From positions 1-64,000 of the forward strand of contig NZ_QXJG01000006.1 in the NCBI RefSeq assembly GCF_003670295.1: a stretch of 64,000 nt of DNA, given 5' to 3'. Shown here piece after piece: positions 38,806-47,886 of this stretch (positions are counted from its first letter, which is position 1; the number at the start of each line of letters is the position of its first letter). The notes beneath the pieces are model-generated. The model worked only from the letters and a program-made list of their open reading frames with translations, did no database searches and was not told where the DNA came from. The DNA comes from Helicobacter burdigaliensis. GTDB taxonomy: Bacteria; Campylobacterota; Campylobacteria; Campylobacterales; Helicobacteraceae. The position numbers and the translations under genes were made by a program.

Positions 38806-41477
38806 TGGAAAATATGCTCGTAAATATCATCTTCACTTTAGTGATGTTAGCCCTTGCGTTTTGGGATTTTCTAAGCTATGGAAAGCAAAAGCATAGAGAT
38901 TTTAAGTCCATTATTATTAGTGCGGGTGTTTTAGGGACTTTTGTGGGTATTTTTATGGGATTGCAAGATTTTGATACAAGAAATATTGAAAATTCTGTGC
39001 CTACACTTTTGGAAGGTTTAAAAACCGCCTTTTATACTTCAATTTTAGGAATGGGACTTGCAATTTTGCTTTCAATTATCCAAAAAAGCAAGGCGGTTAA
39101 AAGTGATTTTGATAATATGTTAGATTATTTTTCATTGCAAATGGGGAAATTAGATGAACTATCGCGTTTAAAAGAGCTAACACAAATCAGCCAAAAACAG
39201 CAAGAAAGTTTGCATAAAACGCAAAATCTTTTAGAAAAGCAAAGTTTGGCTAATGAAGAACGCTTTTTAGGGTTAGAAGAGCATTTTTTGAAAGTAAATT
39301 CTACTTTAAAAGAAGCAATGCACCATCTAGCACAAGGAGCAAGTAAGGAGCTTATTGGGGCATTAGAGGGGGTGATAAGGGATTTTAATAAAAAAATTAC
39401 CGATCAATTTGGAGATAATTTTAAAGAACTAAATTTAGCAGTTTCGCAAATGATTGCTTGGCAGAATAATTATAAAGAGGGAATTGCGGGATTAGAAGAG
39501 AATCTTAAAAACACTCTTGCACTTTTTAAGCAAACAAGTGAGGGGATTGAAGCAATCGCTAAACGCAATGAAGAAACGCTTGAGGTTTATAAGGCTTTAG
39601 CAAATAGCATTGAGGCTTCACGCATAGAAAATGAGAAATTATCTTCTCTTTTGGCAGGATTTGAAAATATGCATACAAACGCACAAAATGCACTCAATTC
39701 GGTAAAAGAGCTTGTAGAAACTTTAGAAAGTGCGCAAGTTAAGGGATATGAGGTTTCAGAGCAATCCCATAAACAAATTAGCCAAATTTTTGAAAGTGGC
39801 AAAAAAGAAAGCTTAGAATTTGTAAAAAATAATTTAGAAAATACAACGCAATTTTTAGAACAAAGCACAAAAACTTATTTGCAAACTTCACAAAATGTTT
39901 TAGAAAATAGTATGCAAACTCTAGAACAAGATCACAATAAGCTAAGCGAACAGCTTAACAAACTATATGTGAGCCTTACAGAATTTAATGAAAACTATAT
40001 TACACAAAATCAAGATAATCTCACGCGTTCTTTAAAAGAATTAGAGAATAAAACTTTAGAGTTGCTTGAGAGTTTTAATCATAATGAAGAAGAGCTAAGA
40101 TTTAAAAACTTGGAAATGATTACGCATATTAAAACAAATATTGAAGAGCAAATGCAAGAGATTAAAAGTAAATATGGTGAGTTTATAGATAATTTACAAG
40201 AAGCACAAAAGCAGTCTATTTTGCTTGTAGAAGAGCAATCTAAAAGAAGCGATGATGTGCTATTAAAGCATTCACAAAATATGGAAACTTCGCTAGAACA
40301 GAGTGCAAACTCCTTTAAAGAGTTGTCTAAAAGTGCGCAAGATAGCCTAGAGAAGCATTTGGGTGCGTTAGAAGAACATATAAATAATGCAGTTTTAGGC
40401 TTTGATAAGCTTTTGGGTAATTCTACTAAGAATCTAGAAGAAAATCTGCAAAGTAGCAAAGATACTTTGATTACACTTTCTAATGAGATAGAAAAAAGCA
40501 CAGCAAATACTCTAAAAAGCCTAAATGATTTAGTGCAAAATACTGCAGATAGCCTAAGTCAGTCTTCTCAAAATATAGAAGAAGCTTTGAATGCAACTTC
40601 TTACAATATTCAAGAAAATTTTAGTAAAACTACGCAAGAAATTTCTCAAAATGTAAAAGATCTTTTAGAGCAAAATAAGGAGCAATCTAGCCAGCTTTAT
40701 GGACTTTTAGAAAAAGATTCTAAAAATTTTAGTGGATATTTAGAGAAAATGCAAACCCATAATCAAAGCTTTTTAGAGGATTATCAGGGCAAACTTAGAG
40801 GGAGTTTAGCAGAAAGCTATAAAAATACTTTAGAATCATTAAATGCGTATTTAAAAAATGCAAACTCAATGCATCAAACACAAATTACAAAAATATTGCA
40901 AACTTCAGCACAAACACATCAAGATTTGACTGCTGGTTTGCAAAATAGCCTTATGCAAGCTGTAAATATCTTTGAAATAAATTCTAAAAAAGTGTGCGAG
41001 AGTGCGAATGTTTTAGCAAAAGATCTTTTAAGCCTTTCAAAAACGCAATTAGATTCCCATTCTAAAGAAGTGATACAAAGCTATTTAACTTTACAAACAG
41101 AAGTGAAACAGATGCTAAAACAAATGGGAAGTGAATATTTAGAAATGCTCTCACTTCTTAGTAAAAAAAGCTTGGAACTACCTAAAAATGTAAGTGCAGA
41201 GCTTTTAAATGAATTTAATAATTTGCAAAAAAATCTTGGCGATGCTCTTTCGAAAACTTATCTTTCTTTAGAAAGCAATCGCAAAGAAATTGATGCAATT
41301 TTACAAATTACAAAAACAAATGTTTCTTCTTCGCTTGCAGAAACTTCCGAGCTTAACGCTAAGCTTTGTAGTTCTTTAGGAGAGCTAGATGGAGCATTGT
41401 CTAATATAACCTTAGGTTTTAGGCAGGATTATGAATGGTTTTTACGCCGTATCCGTGAGCTAATGGGAGCTAGATAA
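38805..41477 (+). CDS. ZorA-like MotA/ExbB-family channel subunit with very long coiled-coil tail
   Basis: 890 residues. Three membrane helices lie in the first 95 residues; GVLGTFVGIFMGLQDFD (41-57) and LLEGLKTAFYTSILGMGLAI (68-87) match the pore helices of the MotA/TolQ/ExbB family. About 780 residues of heptad-rich, Gln/Ser/Asn-rich helix follow, ending in a compact RQDYEWFLRRIRELMG. Three helices plus a giant cytoplasmic tail is the plan of ZorA of Zorya anti-phage systems (established), unlike ExbB (short) or MotA (four helices). The partner ZorB-like gene overlaps by 1 nt. No ZorC, ZorD or ZorE effector is present, so the role here is open. Confidence 0.8.
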   Translation: MENMLVNIIFTLVMLALAFWDFLSYGKQKHRDFKSIIISAGVLGTFVGIFMGLQDFDTRNIENSVPTLLEGLKTAFYTSILGMGLAILLSIIQKSKAVKSDFDNMLDYFSLQMGKLDELSRLKELTQISQKQQESLHKTQNLLEKQSLANEERFLGLEEHFLKVNSTLKEAMHHLAQGASKELIGALEGVIRDFNKKITDQFGDNFKELNLAVSQMIAWQNNYKEGIAGLEENLKNTLALFKQTSEGIEAIAKRNEETLEVYKALANSIEASRIENEKLSSLLAGFENMHTNAQNALNSVKELVETLESAQVKGYEVSEQSHKQISQIFESGKKESLEFVKNNLENTTQFLEQSTKTYLQTSQNVLENSMQTLEQDHNKLSEQLNKLYVSLTEFNENYITQNQDNLTRSLKELENKTLELLESFNHNEEELRFKNLEMITHIKTNIEEQMQEIKSKYGEFIDNLQEAQKQSILLVEEQSKRSDDVLLKHSQNMETSLEQSANSFKELSKSAQDSLEKHLGALEEHINNAVLGFDKLLGNSTKNLEENLQSSKDTLITLSNEIEKSTANTLKSLNDLVQNTADSLSQSSQNIEEALNATSYNIQENFSKTTQEISQNVKDLLEQNKEQSSQLYGLLEKDSKNFSGYLEKMQTHNQSFLEDYQGKLRGSLAESYKNTLESLNAYLKNANSMHQTQITKILQTSAQTHQDLTAGLQNSLMQAVNIFEINSKKVCESANVLAKDLLSLSKTQLDSHSKEVIQSYLTLQTEVKQMLKQMGSEYLEMLSLLSKKSLELPKNVSAELLNEFNNLQKNLGDALSKTYLSLESNRKEIDAILQITKTNVSSSLAETSELNAKLCSSLGELDGALSNITLGFRQDYEWFLRRIRELMGAR

Positions 41478-42223
41478 TGGCAAGTGATTTTAAAGGAAGT
41501 GAGTGGATTAGTATTTCTGATATGATGGCAGGAGTAATGATGATTTTCCTGCTTATTGCAGTCTCTTATATGGTGGTGATTAGCTCCACCCAAAAAGAAC
41601 TAGCAGAGCAAAATAAAGAACTCCTAACGCTTAATAAACAAATGAGTGATGTGGCTAAAACGCATAAAGATTTGCAAACAGAGCTGAATAAAGATTTATT
41701 AAAAGAGTTTTCTAGAAATTTAGAACAATGGAATGCAGAGATTGATTTAGACAATACAGTGCGTTTTAGAGAGCCTGATATTTTATTTGATCAAGGACAA
41801 AAAGTTGTAAAATCAAGATTTAAAGAGATTTTAGATGACTTTTTTCCGCGTTATATCAAAATACTTTCTCAAAGTAAATATAAAGAGGATATTGAAGAAA
41901 TTAGAATTGAGGGGCATACTTCCACAGAATGGCAAAATGCTAAAAGTTTAGAGGCAAGGTATTTAGGTAATGTGGGGCTTTCACAAGAGAGAGCTTTGGA
42001 GGTTTTAAAATATTGTTTTGAGAATCCTAAAATCAATGCACAAAAAGAATGGCTTGTGAGTGTTTTAAGGGCAAATGGACTTTCTTTTGCAAAACCTTTA
42101 GAAACTCCAGAACTTTCTCGTAGGGTAGAATTTAAAGCACTCACTAAAAGCAATCAAAAAATTCTTAAAATCTTAAAATTACAAGAAGAATTACAAAAAA
42201 ATGAAGAAAATGAGCCAAAATAG
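41477..42223 (+). CDS. ZorB/MotB-like OmpA-domain channel subunit
   Basis: 248 residues. The N-terminus reads SEWISISDMMAGVMMIFLL, a MotB/ZorB plug-and-helix with a candidate proton-binding Asp15 at the start of the single membrane helix. A short coiled coil (45-75) and an OmpA-type peptidoglycan-binding domain follow (IEGHTS, LSQERALEVLKYCF, SRRVEFKAL). It would anchor the ZorA-like pentamer to the cell wall. It is encoded 1 nt overlapping the ZorA-like gene. A 101-nt gap with promoter-like sequence follows, so this is the operon's end. Confidence 0.82.
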   Translation: MASDFKGSEWISISDMMAGVMMIFLLIAVSYMVVISSTQKELAEQNKELLTLNKQMSDVAKTHKDLQTELNKDLLKEFSRNLEQWNAEIDLDNTVRFREPDILFDQGQKVVKSRFKEILDDFFPRYIKILSQSKYKEDIEEIRIEGHTSTEWQNAKSLEARYLGNVGLSQERALEVLKYCFENPKINAQKEWLVSVLRANGLSFAKPLETPELSRRVEFKALTKSNQKILKILKLQEELQKNEENEPK

Positions 42224-42324
42224 GTTAAAGAAAGCTTTTGTTTTATAAGTATTTAAAAAAATCAAGGTAAAATTTCAAAACAATGAGATGAAAATTCTCA
42301 AAAATTAACACGGAAGGTAAATCT

Positions 42325-43140
42325 ATGAAGAAGATTATTTTAGGTTCAATGGTGGCTTTTGCATTAATGCAAGGTGTGAGTTATGCAAAAACTTTTGCTA
42401 AGGTAAATGGTGAAGAAATCACAGAAAAAGACATCGGGATTTTAATGAGAGGAATGCCAGGCGTTTCTTATGAGCAATTACCACAAGAAGCAAAAACACA
42501 AATCATTAATCAAGCGATTGAGAGAAGATTACTCATTAAACAAGCTAAGAAAGAAAAAATTGAAAACTCTAAAGAATATAAAGAGGCTTTAGCGTTGGTG
42601 CAAGATGACTTAGCTTTAGAAATTTGGATGGGGAAACAAATGAGCGAAGTTAAAGTAAGTGATTCTGAGATTAAAGATTTTTATAATAAAAATAAAAAAG
42701 AGTTTTTACAGCCAGAAGCGGTTAAAGTAAGCCATATTTTAGTGAAAAGTGAAGCAGAGGCAAAGTCAATTATTGCAGAGCTTAAAAAAAGTGGCAAAGA
42801 TTTGCCTAATAAATTTGCACAGCTTGCTAAAGAAAAATCACAAGATCCAACAGCACAAAATGGTGGTAGTTTAGGGTGGCTTGTTAAAGCACAAAAAATG
42901 GTTCCAGAATTTACAAATGCAGCTTTCAAACTTAAAAAAGGTGAATATACTAAGGCTCCTGTAAAAACAGATTTTGGATATCATATCATCTATGCAGAAG
43001 ATAAAAGAAGTGAGAGAACACTTACTTTAGATGAAAGTAAGGCAAGAATTGAGCAAGTATTAAAAGTGCAAAAATTTAAAGATAGTGTCCAAAAAGAAGG
43101 GCAAGATTTACGCAAAAGTGCTAAGATAGAGATTTATTAA
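42325..43140 (+). CDS. Periplasmic parvulin peptidyl-prolyl isomerase (Peb4/CBF2-type)
   Basis: 271 residues: signal peptide (1-21, ending VSYA), a SurA-like N-terminal chaperone region (QAIERRLLIKQAKKEKIE), and a parvulin domain (about 130-230, VKVSHILVKSEAEAKSIIAE, QDPTAQNGGSLGWL, TDFGYHIIYAED). Homologues fold outer-membrane proteins and are immunodominant antigens (Peb4 in C. jejuni, HpCBF2 in H. pylori). It is followed by fba and efp, as in H. pylori. Confidence 0.93.
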   Translation: MKKIILGSMVAFALMQGVSYAKTFAKVNGEEITEKDIGILMRGMPGVSYEQLPQEAKTQIINQAIERRLLIKQAKKEKIENSKEYKEALALVQDDLALEIWMGKQMSEVKVSDSEIKDFYNKNKKEFLQPEAVKVSHILVKSEAEAKSIIAELKKSGKDLPNKFAQLAKEKSQDPTAQNGGSLGWLVKAQKMVPEFTNAAFKLKKGEYTKAPVKTDFGYHIIYAEDKRSERTLTLDESKARIEQVLKVQKFKDSVQKEGQDLRKSAKIEIY

Positions 43141-43150
43141 GGTTTTTGTA

Positions 43151-44074
43151 ATGCTAGTATCAGGGAATGTGATTTTACAAAAGGCACATAAAGAGAATTA
43201 TGGTGTAGGTGCATTTAACTTCGTAAATTATGAGATGCTAAGCACTATCTTTGAAGCAGCGGATGAGAAAAAATCTCCTATTATTGTGCAAGCAAGTGAG
43301 GGCGCTATTAAATACTTAGGGATTGATATGGCAGTGGGTATGGTTAAAATCCTCTCACAGCGTTATCCACATATCCCTGTTGCATTGCATTTAGATCATG
43401 GGACAAGCTATGAATCTTGTGTAAAGGCTATTAGGGCAGGATTTACTTCTGTAATGATTGATGCTTCTCATCATCCTTTTGAAGAGAATTTGTGCGAAAC
43501 TAAGCGTGTTGTAGAAGTTGCCCATTGTGCGGGCGTTAGTGTAGAAGCAGAGCTTGGAAGACTTATGGGGATTGAGGATAATATCTCTGTGGATGAAAAA
43601 GATGCTTGTTTAGTCAATCCAAAAGAGGCAGAAGAATTTGTAAAAGAAAGTAAGGTAGATTTTCTTGCCCCTGCTATTGGGACAAGTCATGGAGCCTTTA
43701 AGTTTAAAGGTGAGCCAAAATTAGATTTTGAACGCCTTATAGAAGTAAAAAGGCTTACAAATATTCCTCTTGTATTGCATGGAGCAAGTGCGATACCCAG
43801 TGAAGTGAGAGAAGCATTTTTACAAAGTGGCGGAGATTTAAAAGGGAGCAAGGGTGTTCCTTTTGAGTTTTTACAAGAGGCTATAAAGGGTGGTATTAAT
43901 AAAATTAATACAGATACAGATTTAAGAATTGCTTTTATGTCAGAAGTTAGACGCGTAGCTAATGAAGATAAAACGCAATTTGACTTAAGAAAATTCTTTG
44001 CTCCTGCTAAAGACTTTATGAGAAAAGTAATCGCAGAGCGTATGGAAGTCTTAGGCAGTGCAGGAAAAATTTAA
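43151..44074 (+). CDS. fba: Class II fructose-1,6-bisphosphate aldolase
   Basis: 307 residues. Zinc ligands and active site are visible in VALHLDHGTSYE, SVMIDASHHPFEEN, VEAELGRLMGIED and LVLHGASAIP, with GGINKINTDTDLR near the C-terminus. It acts mainly in gluconeogenesis in these sugar-non-fermenting bacteria. The gap from the peb4-type gene is only 10 nt, so they are likely co-transcribed. Confidence 0.96.
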   Translation: MLVSGNVILQKAHKENYGVGAFNFVNYEMLSTIFEAADEKKSPIIVQASEGAIKYLGIDMAVGMVKILSQRYPHIPVALHLDHGTSYESCVKAIRAGFTSVMIDASHHPFEENLCETKRVVEVAHCAGVSVEAELGRLMGIEDNISVDEKDACLVNPKEAEEFVKESKVDFLAPAIGTSHGAFKFKGEPKLDFERLIEVKRLTNIPLVLHGASAIPSEVREAFLQSGGDLKGSKGVPFEFLQEAIKGGINKINTDTDLRIAFMSEVRRVANEDKTQFDLRKFFAPAKDFMRKVIAERMEVLGSAGKI

Positions 44075-44091
44075 AAATTAAAAGGAAATAA

Positions 44092-44655
44092 ATGGCATAT
44101 TCAATGGGTGATTTGAAAAAAGGTTTAAAAGTTGAGCTAGAGGGCATTCCTTATAGAATTACAGAATACCAACATGTAAAACCGGGTAAGGGAGCAGCTT
44201 TTGTGCGTGTGAAGATGAAATCTTTTTTAGATGGCAGGGTTTTAGAAAAGACTTTTCATGCGGGTGATAAGTGTGAAGAGCCAAATTTACAAGAGCGTTC
44301 TATGCAGTTTTTATACCACGATGGCGATCATTTTCAGTTTATGGACACAGAAAACTATGAGCAAGTAGGGTTACTAGATGATCAAGTGGGAGAGGTTGCT
44401 AAATGGATGATTGATGGAATGAATGTGAGTGTATTGTTCCACAATAATAAAGCAATTTCAGTAGATGTTCCTCAATCTGTGGAACTTGTAGTGAAGGAAA
44501 CTCCACCTAACTTTAAAGGCGATACTACAAGTGCAGGTAAAAAGCCAGCAACTTTAGAAACGGGTGCAGTGGTGCAAGTTCCTTATCATGTATTGGAGGG
44601 TGATAAGATTCGTGTGAATACAGAAACAGGTGAATATTTAGATAAGGTAAAATAA
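44092..44655 (+). CDS. efp: Elongation factor P
   Basis: 187 residues with three OB-like domains. The acceptor loop reads [16 protein letters not shown], with Lys33 at the tip; [15 protein letters not shown] and the C-terminal [17 protein letters not shown] are conserved. It relieves ribosome stalling at polyproline. No modification enzymes (EpmA/EpmB) are visible in the window. It overlaps the DJ-1 gene by 1 nt. Confidence 0.96.
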   Translation: MAYSMGDLKKGLKVELEGIPYRITEYQHVKPGKGAAFVRVKMKSFLDGRVLEKTFHAGDKCEEPNLQERSMQFLYHDGDHFQFMDTENYEQVGLLDDQVGEVAKWMIDGMNVSVLFHNNKAISVDVPQSVELVVKETPPNFKGDTTSAGKKPATLETGAVVQVPYHVLEGDKIRVNTETGEYLDKVK

Positions 44656-45203
44656 TGGCAAAAGTTTTAATCCCTTTGGGAGATGGATTTGAAGATTTAG
44701 AGGCAATTAGCGTGATTGATGTATTAAGGCGTGTGGGTGTTGAAGTTAGCCTTGCTTCTTTAAAGAAGGATTTAGTGGTAACTTCTGATAGTGGGATTCC
44801 TATGCAAGCTAAAATAAGCATTGAAGAAGCAGATTCTAAAGAATATGAAGGAGTTGTGCTTCCAGGTGGCTTTGGTGGAGTGCAAAATATGATTGCTTCT
44901 AACTCGCTTACTCAATTTGTAAAAGACATGCAACAAAGCAATAAAGTTGTTGCTGCAATTTGTGCTGCACCTTTAGCACTTTTTAAAATGGGAGTTTTAA
45001 AAGAAGCTAAATTTACATGCTATCCTAGTGTAGAAACTATGATAGAAAATCCAAATTATGTATGTGAAAATGTGGTGCAAGAGGGAAATATTATTACTTC
45101 AAGAGGTCCTGCTACTGCTTTAGAATTTGCTTTTTATTTAGCAGAAATTTTTGTAGGAAAAGAAAAAACATTAGAAATTAAAAAAGGAATGCTTGCTTGC
45201 TAA
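44655..45203 (+). CDS. DJ-1/PfpI/ThiJ family protein
   Basis: 182 residues. The nucleophile elbow is VVAAICAAPLALF with Cys103 and the conserved upstream Glu in GFEDLEA. FTCYPSVE and GNIITSRGPATALEF complete the DJ-1 pattern. Bacterial members are linked to glyoxal defence, deglycation or chaperone activity; which one applies is not determined here. Coupled to efp by a 1-nt overlap. Confidence 0.9.
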   Translation: MAKVLIPLGDGFEDLEAISVIDVLRRVGVEVSLASLKKDLVVTSDSGIPMQAKISIEEADSKEYEGVVLPGGFGGVQNMIASNSLTQFVKDMQQSNKVVAAICAAPLALFKMGVLKEAKFTCYPSVETMIENPNYVCENVVQEGNIITSRGPATALEFAFYLAEIFVGKEKTLEIKKGMLAC

Positions 45204-46396
45204 AAATAGCATTAGTATCTCTTGGCAGTGCCTTTTTGTTTGCGGGTTGCTTAATGGGTTATAGGGAGCTTGTGTATAATCCTGAAAGTTACCTTAAGAA
45301 AAAAGCCATAGAGTATGCTTCAAATCCCCAAAAGTTTGAAACAGAAGTTCTTAATTTTCAAGCCACTTTTAAAAAAGTGGTTACTAAGCTTACGCAAAGA
45401 GCTTCTAAGAATTGGGGTGAAAATAATGCTCCTACGGCTTCTAAAGAGGTTTATGTAAAATATACGGATTCTTATCTTTCAAGAGCGCAAGTGGATTTTT
45501 CAAAAGGTGTAGTATCTGTGGCTACTTTGGATACCAAAAATCCTAAACAAGCCTTGCATAAAGCCATTGTTGGCACACTTTTAACCCCTGAAGATCCTGA
45601 AGATGTGGATTTGTATTCAGATAAAGAGATTGAGTATAAAGGAAAGCCTTATTTGGCAAATTTGATTAAAGATCATGAAGGTAAGGTTGTCCTTTATCCT
45701 TGGAGAGCTAATCGTTATGCAGATTATCTTATAAATCATAAGCTAAAAACCACAGAAATTACACAAAAAGGCGAGAAAAAGAAAGTCTATTATGTGCAGT
45801 TTAATATGGTAGAAGATAGAGTGGTGCAAAGTGAGCATAAGTATGGAGAATATGTGGCTCTTTTTGCAAGAGAGTATAAGATAGAACAAGCTTTGATATT
45901 TGCTATTATTAAAACAGAAAGCAGTTTTAATCCTTATGCGGTGAGTCATATCCCAGCATATGGACTTATGCAGGTTGTGCCTGTGAGTGCAGGGCGTGAT
46001 GTGTATAAAGCGCTTAATAATAAAGATGGAATTCCTACCAAAGAAATGCTTTTTGTTCCTAAAACAAATATTCAATATGGTTCTGCTTATCTTGATATTT
46101 TGTTTAATCGTTATTTAAAAGGGATTAAAAATTCGCTCTCGCATGAATATTGTGTAATTGCTGCATACAATACAGGTAGTGGAAATGTCCTTTCAGTGTT
46201 TCATAAAGATAGAAAAAAGGCAGTGGAGATTATTAATCAAATGCCCTCATCAGAAGTTTATAGAAAGCTTAGGACTTCTTTAAAATATGAAGAAGCAAGG
46301 AATTATTTGCATAAAGTAAGCAATGCTAAAAAAGAATTCCAAACAACACATTCTAAAACAGCAACTTTAGGAAAAATTGCCTATGGAGATTTTTGA
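45197..46396 (+). CDS. mltC: Membrane-bound lytic murein transglycosylase (MltC-like lipoprotein)
   Basis: 399 residues. The lipobox FAGC is near residue 18. A DUF3393-type N-terminal domain (RASKNWGENNAPTASKEVYV) precedes a family 1 lysozyme-like domain from about 225: LIFAIIKTESSFNPYAVSHI carries the catalytic Glu, with AYGLMQVVPVSAGRD and CVIAAYNTGSGNVLSVF. It cleaves peptidoglycan to 1,6-anhydromuropeptides. TTG 45197 overlaps the DJ-1 gene by 7 nt; its 3' end overlaps bpt by 14 nt. Confidence 0.92.
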   Translation: MLKIALVSLGSAFLFAGCLMGYRELVYNPESYLKKKAIEYASNPQKFETEVLNFQATFKKVVTKLTQRASKNWGENNAPTASKEVYVKYTDSYLSRAQVDFSKGVVSVATLDTKNPKQALHKAIVGTLLTPEDPEDVDLYSDKEIEYKGKPYLANLIKDHEGKVVLYPWRANRYADYLINHKLKTTEITQKGEKKKVYYVQFNMVEDRVVQSEHKYGEYVALFAREYKIEQALIFAIIKTESSFNPYAVSHIPAYGLMQVVPVSAGRDVYKALNNKDGIPTKEMLFVPKTNIQYGSAYLDILFNRYLKGIKNSLSHEYCVIAAYNTGSGNVLSVFHKDRKKAVEIINQMPSSEVYRKLRTSLKYEEARNYLHKVSNAKKEFQTTHSKTATLGKIAYGDF

Positions 46397-47138
46397 GCTA
46401 AAGCAAAACCCTAAAATATGCGGATATTTTAAAGATAAAGTATCATTATTTCGGTATTTTTATATTAAAGAATGTGAAGAAGTATTTTATAAAAAATTAT
46501 TAGAGAGGGGTTGGAGGCGTTTTGGGAATTATTTTTTTGTTCCAGAATGTGGAGAATGTAATTTATGTGTTTCTATAAGATGGGATTGTGAAAAGTTTAA
46601 TTTTAGCACAACACAAAAAAGGATTCTAAAGCAATCTAGTTTTGTTACGCTAAGTATCCAAAAGCCTACTTTATCTAAATCGCATTTAGAGCTTTATGAT
46701 AAATACCATAAAATTATGCAAGATAAAAAAGGGTGGGAATACCAAAAAATCAGCCCTGAAATCTATTATGATACTTTTGTGCAAGGCTTTATGGAGTTTG
46801 GCTATGAGTTTTTATATCATATTGAAGGGAATTTGGTAGGAGTGGCTTTGGTAGATATTTTGCAAGATTGTCTTTCGGCGGTTTATTGTTTTTATGATCA
46901 TGATTTTGCAAAATATTCTTTAGGAACTTTTTCAATCTTAAAGCAAATTGAATTTGCCAAAACTAAAGGAATTAAATATATTTATCCAGGCTATTGGATA
47001 GAAAATCACCCTTCTATGGGATATAAAGAGAAATTTAAGCCTTTTGAAGTCTTAATCAATCGTCCAACTTTAGAAGAAGAACCTATTTGGGTAAAGGAGC
47101 AAGATGCATTATACAAATCTAATTTCACAAGTTTTTGA
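46383..47138 (+). CDS. bpt: Aspartate/glutamate leucyltransferase Bpt
   Basis: 251 residues from ATG 46383. The N-terminal arginyl/leucyltransferase domain has the cysteine pair FVPECGECNLCVSIRWDC. The C-terminal half contains VALVDILQDCLSAVYCFYDH, YSLGTFSILKQI and YPGYWIENHPSMGYKEKF, all typical. It adds Leu to N-terminal Asp/Glu, marking proteins for ClpS-ClpAP decay. The start lies inside mltC. Confidence 0.93.
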   Translation: MEIFELKQNPKICGYFKDKVSLFRYFYIKECEEVFYKKLLERGWRRFGNYFFVPECGECNLCVSIRWDCEKFNFSTTQKRILKQSSFVTLSIQKPTLSKSHLELYDKYHKIMQDKKGWEYQKISPEIYYDTFVQGFMEFGYEFLYHIEGNLVGVALVDILQDCLSAVYCFYDHDFAKYSLGTFSILKQIEFAKTKGIKYIYPGYWIENHPSMGYKEKFKPFEVLINRPTLEEEPIWVKEQDALYKSNFTSF

Positions 47139-47886
47139 AAAGTTTGCTAAACATTCTTTTCATCCTAAGATTCAAAAGTGGATTAATCTAGCTTATGTTA
47201 AGTATTTTAATATCAATTTAGAAGAGTTTGATACAATAGAGAGCTATGAGAGTTTAAATGAGCTTTTTATGCGCTCTTTAATTAAAATGCGTTCTTTTGA
47301 TAAAGCACAAAATGTGCTAATAGCACCCTGTGATAGCAAGGTTATGGAGTTTGGAGAATGCAGGGATAATCAAGCTATGCAAATTAAAGGCAAAGAATAT
47401 TTTGTGAGTGATTTTGTGCTAGAAGAGTTAGGAGAGGGGTTTAATTATATTAATTTATATCTATCCCCTAAAGATTATCATCGTTTTCATGCCCCTATTG
47501 ATTTGAAAGTTAAAAGAATAGATTTTATACAAGGGGCACTTTATCCTGTAAATAAAATGGGTTTAGAAAAGGTGGATTCTTTATTTGTTAAAAATAAAAG
47601 AGTGGTGTTAAGTTGTGAAGACTATAAGGGGAATCCTTTTTATTTTGTGGCGGTGGGTGCATTAAATGTAGGAGGGATAATTATCCATTTTGCTCCCAAT
47701 ATTGCAACTTTAAAAGAAAATTATAGCCATACCTTTAGCACTCCTATTTGTTTGCAAAAAGGCGATGAGATAGGCAGCTTTCAAATGGGTTCTACAATTG
47801 TAATGTTGTCTAAGGGTTGGTGCTATCATACAAAATTAGAAGAAGGCATTTATTTTGGTGAATGCATTGCAAAGGAACAAGAATGA
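47104..47886 (+). CDS. psd: Phosphatidylserine decarboxylase proenzyme
   Basis: 260 residues. The self-cleavage site is in [10 protein letters not shown], where Ser230 becomes the pyruvoyl group; [15 protein letters not shown] and NERVV-type [13 protein letters not shown] segments fit. It makes phosphatidylethanolamine, the donor used by EptA-type enzymes such as the broken one at 12692. ATG 47104 overlaps bpt by 35 nt; the N-terminal similarity to other Psd proteins starts at once, so the overlap looks genuine. Confidence 0.94.
   Translation: MHYTNLISQVFEKFAKHSFHPKIQKWINLAYVKYFNINLEEFDTIESYESLNELFMRSLIKMRSFDKAQNVLIAPCDSKVMEFGECRDNQAMQIKGKEYFVSDFVLEELGEGFNYINLYLSPKDYHRFHAPIDLKVKRIDFIQGALYPVNKMGLEKVDSLFVKNKRVVLSCEDYKGNPFYFVAVGALNVGGIIIHFAPNIATLKENYSHTFSTPICLQKGDEIGSFQMGSTIVMLSKGWCYHTKLEEGIYFGECIAKEQE

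Noticed and set aside
39587-40501. Minus-strand open frames of 93 and 140 codons inside the ZorA-like gene
   Set aside because: Antisense shadows of a Ser/Gln/Glu-rich coiled coil; their peptides are Ser/Leu/Cys-rich and lack ribosome sites.
38805-42223. A complete Zorya anti-phage defence system
   Set aside because: Only ZorA- and ZorB-like genes are present. No zorC, zorD or zorE gene or nuclease/helicase effector lies nearby, so I call the pair ZorAB-like and leave defence as a hypothesis.
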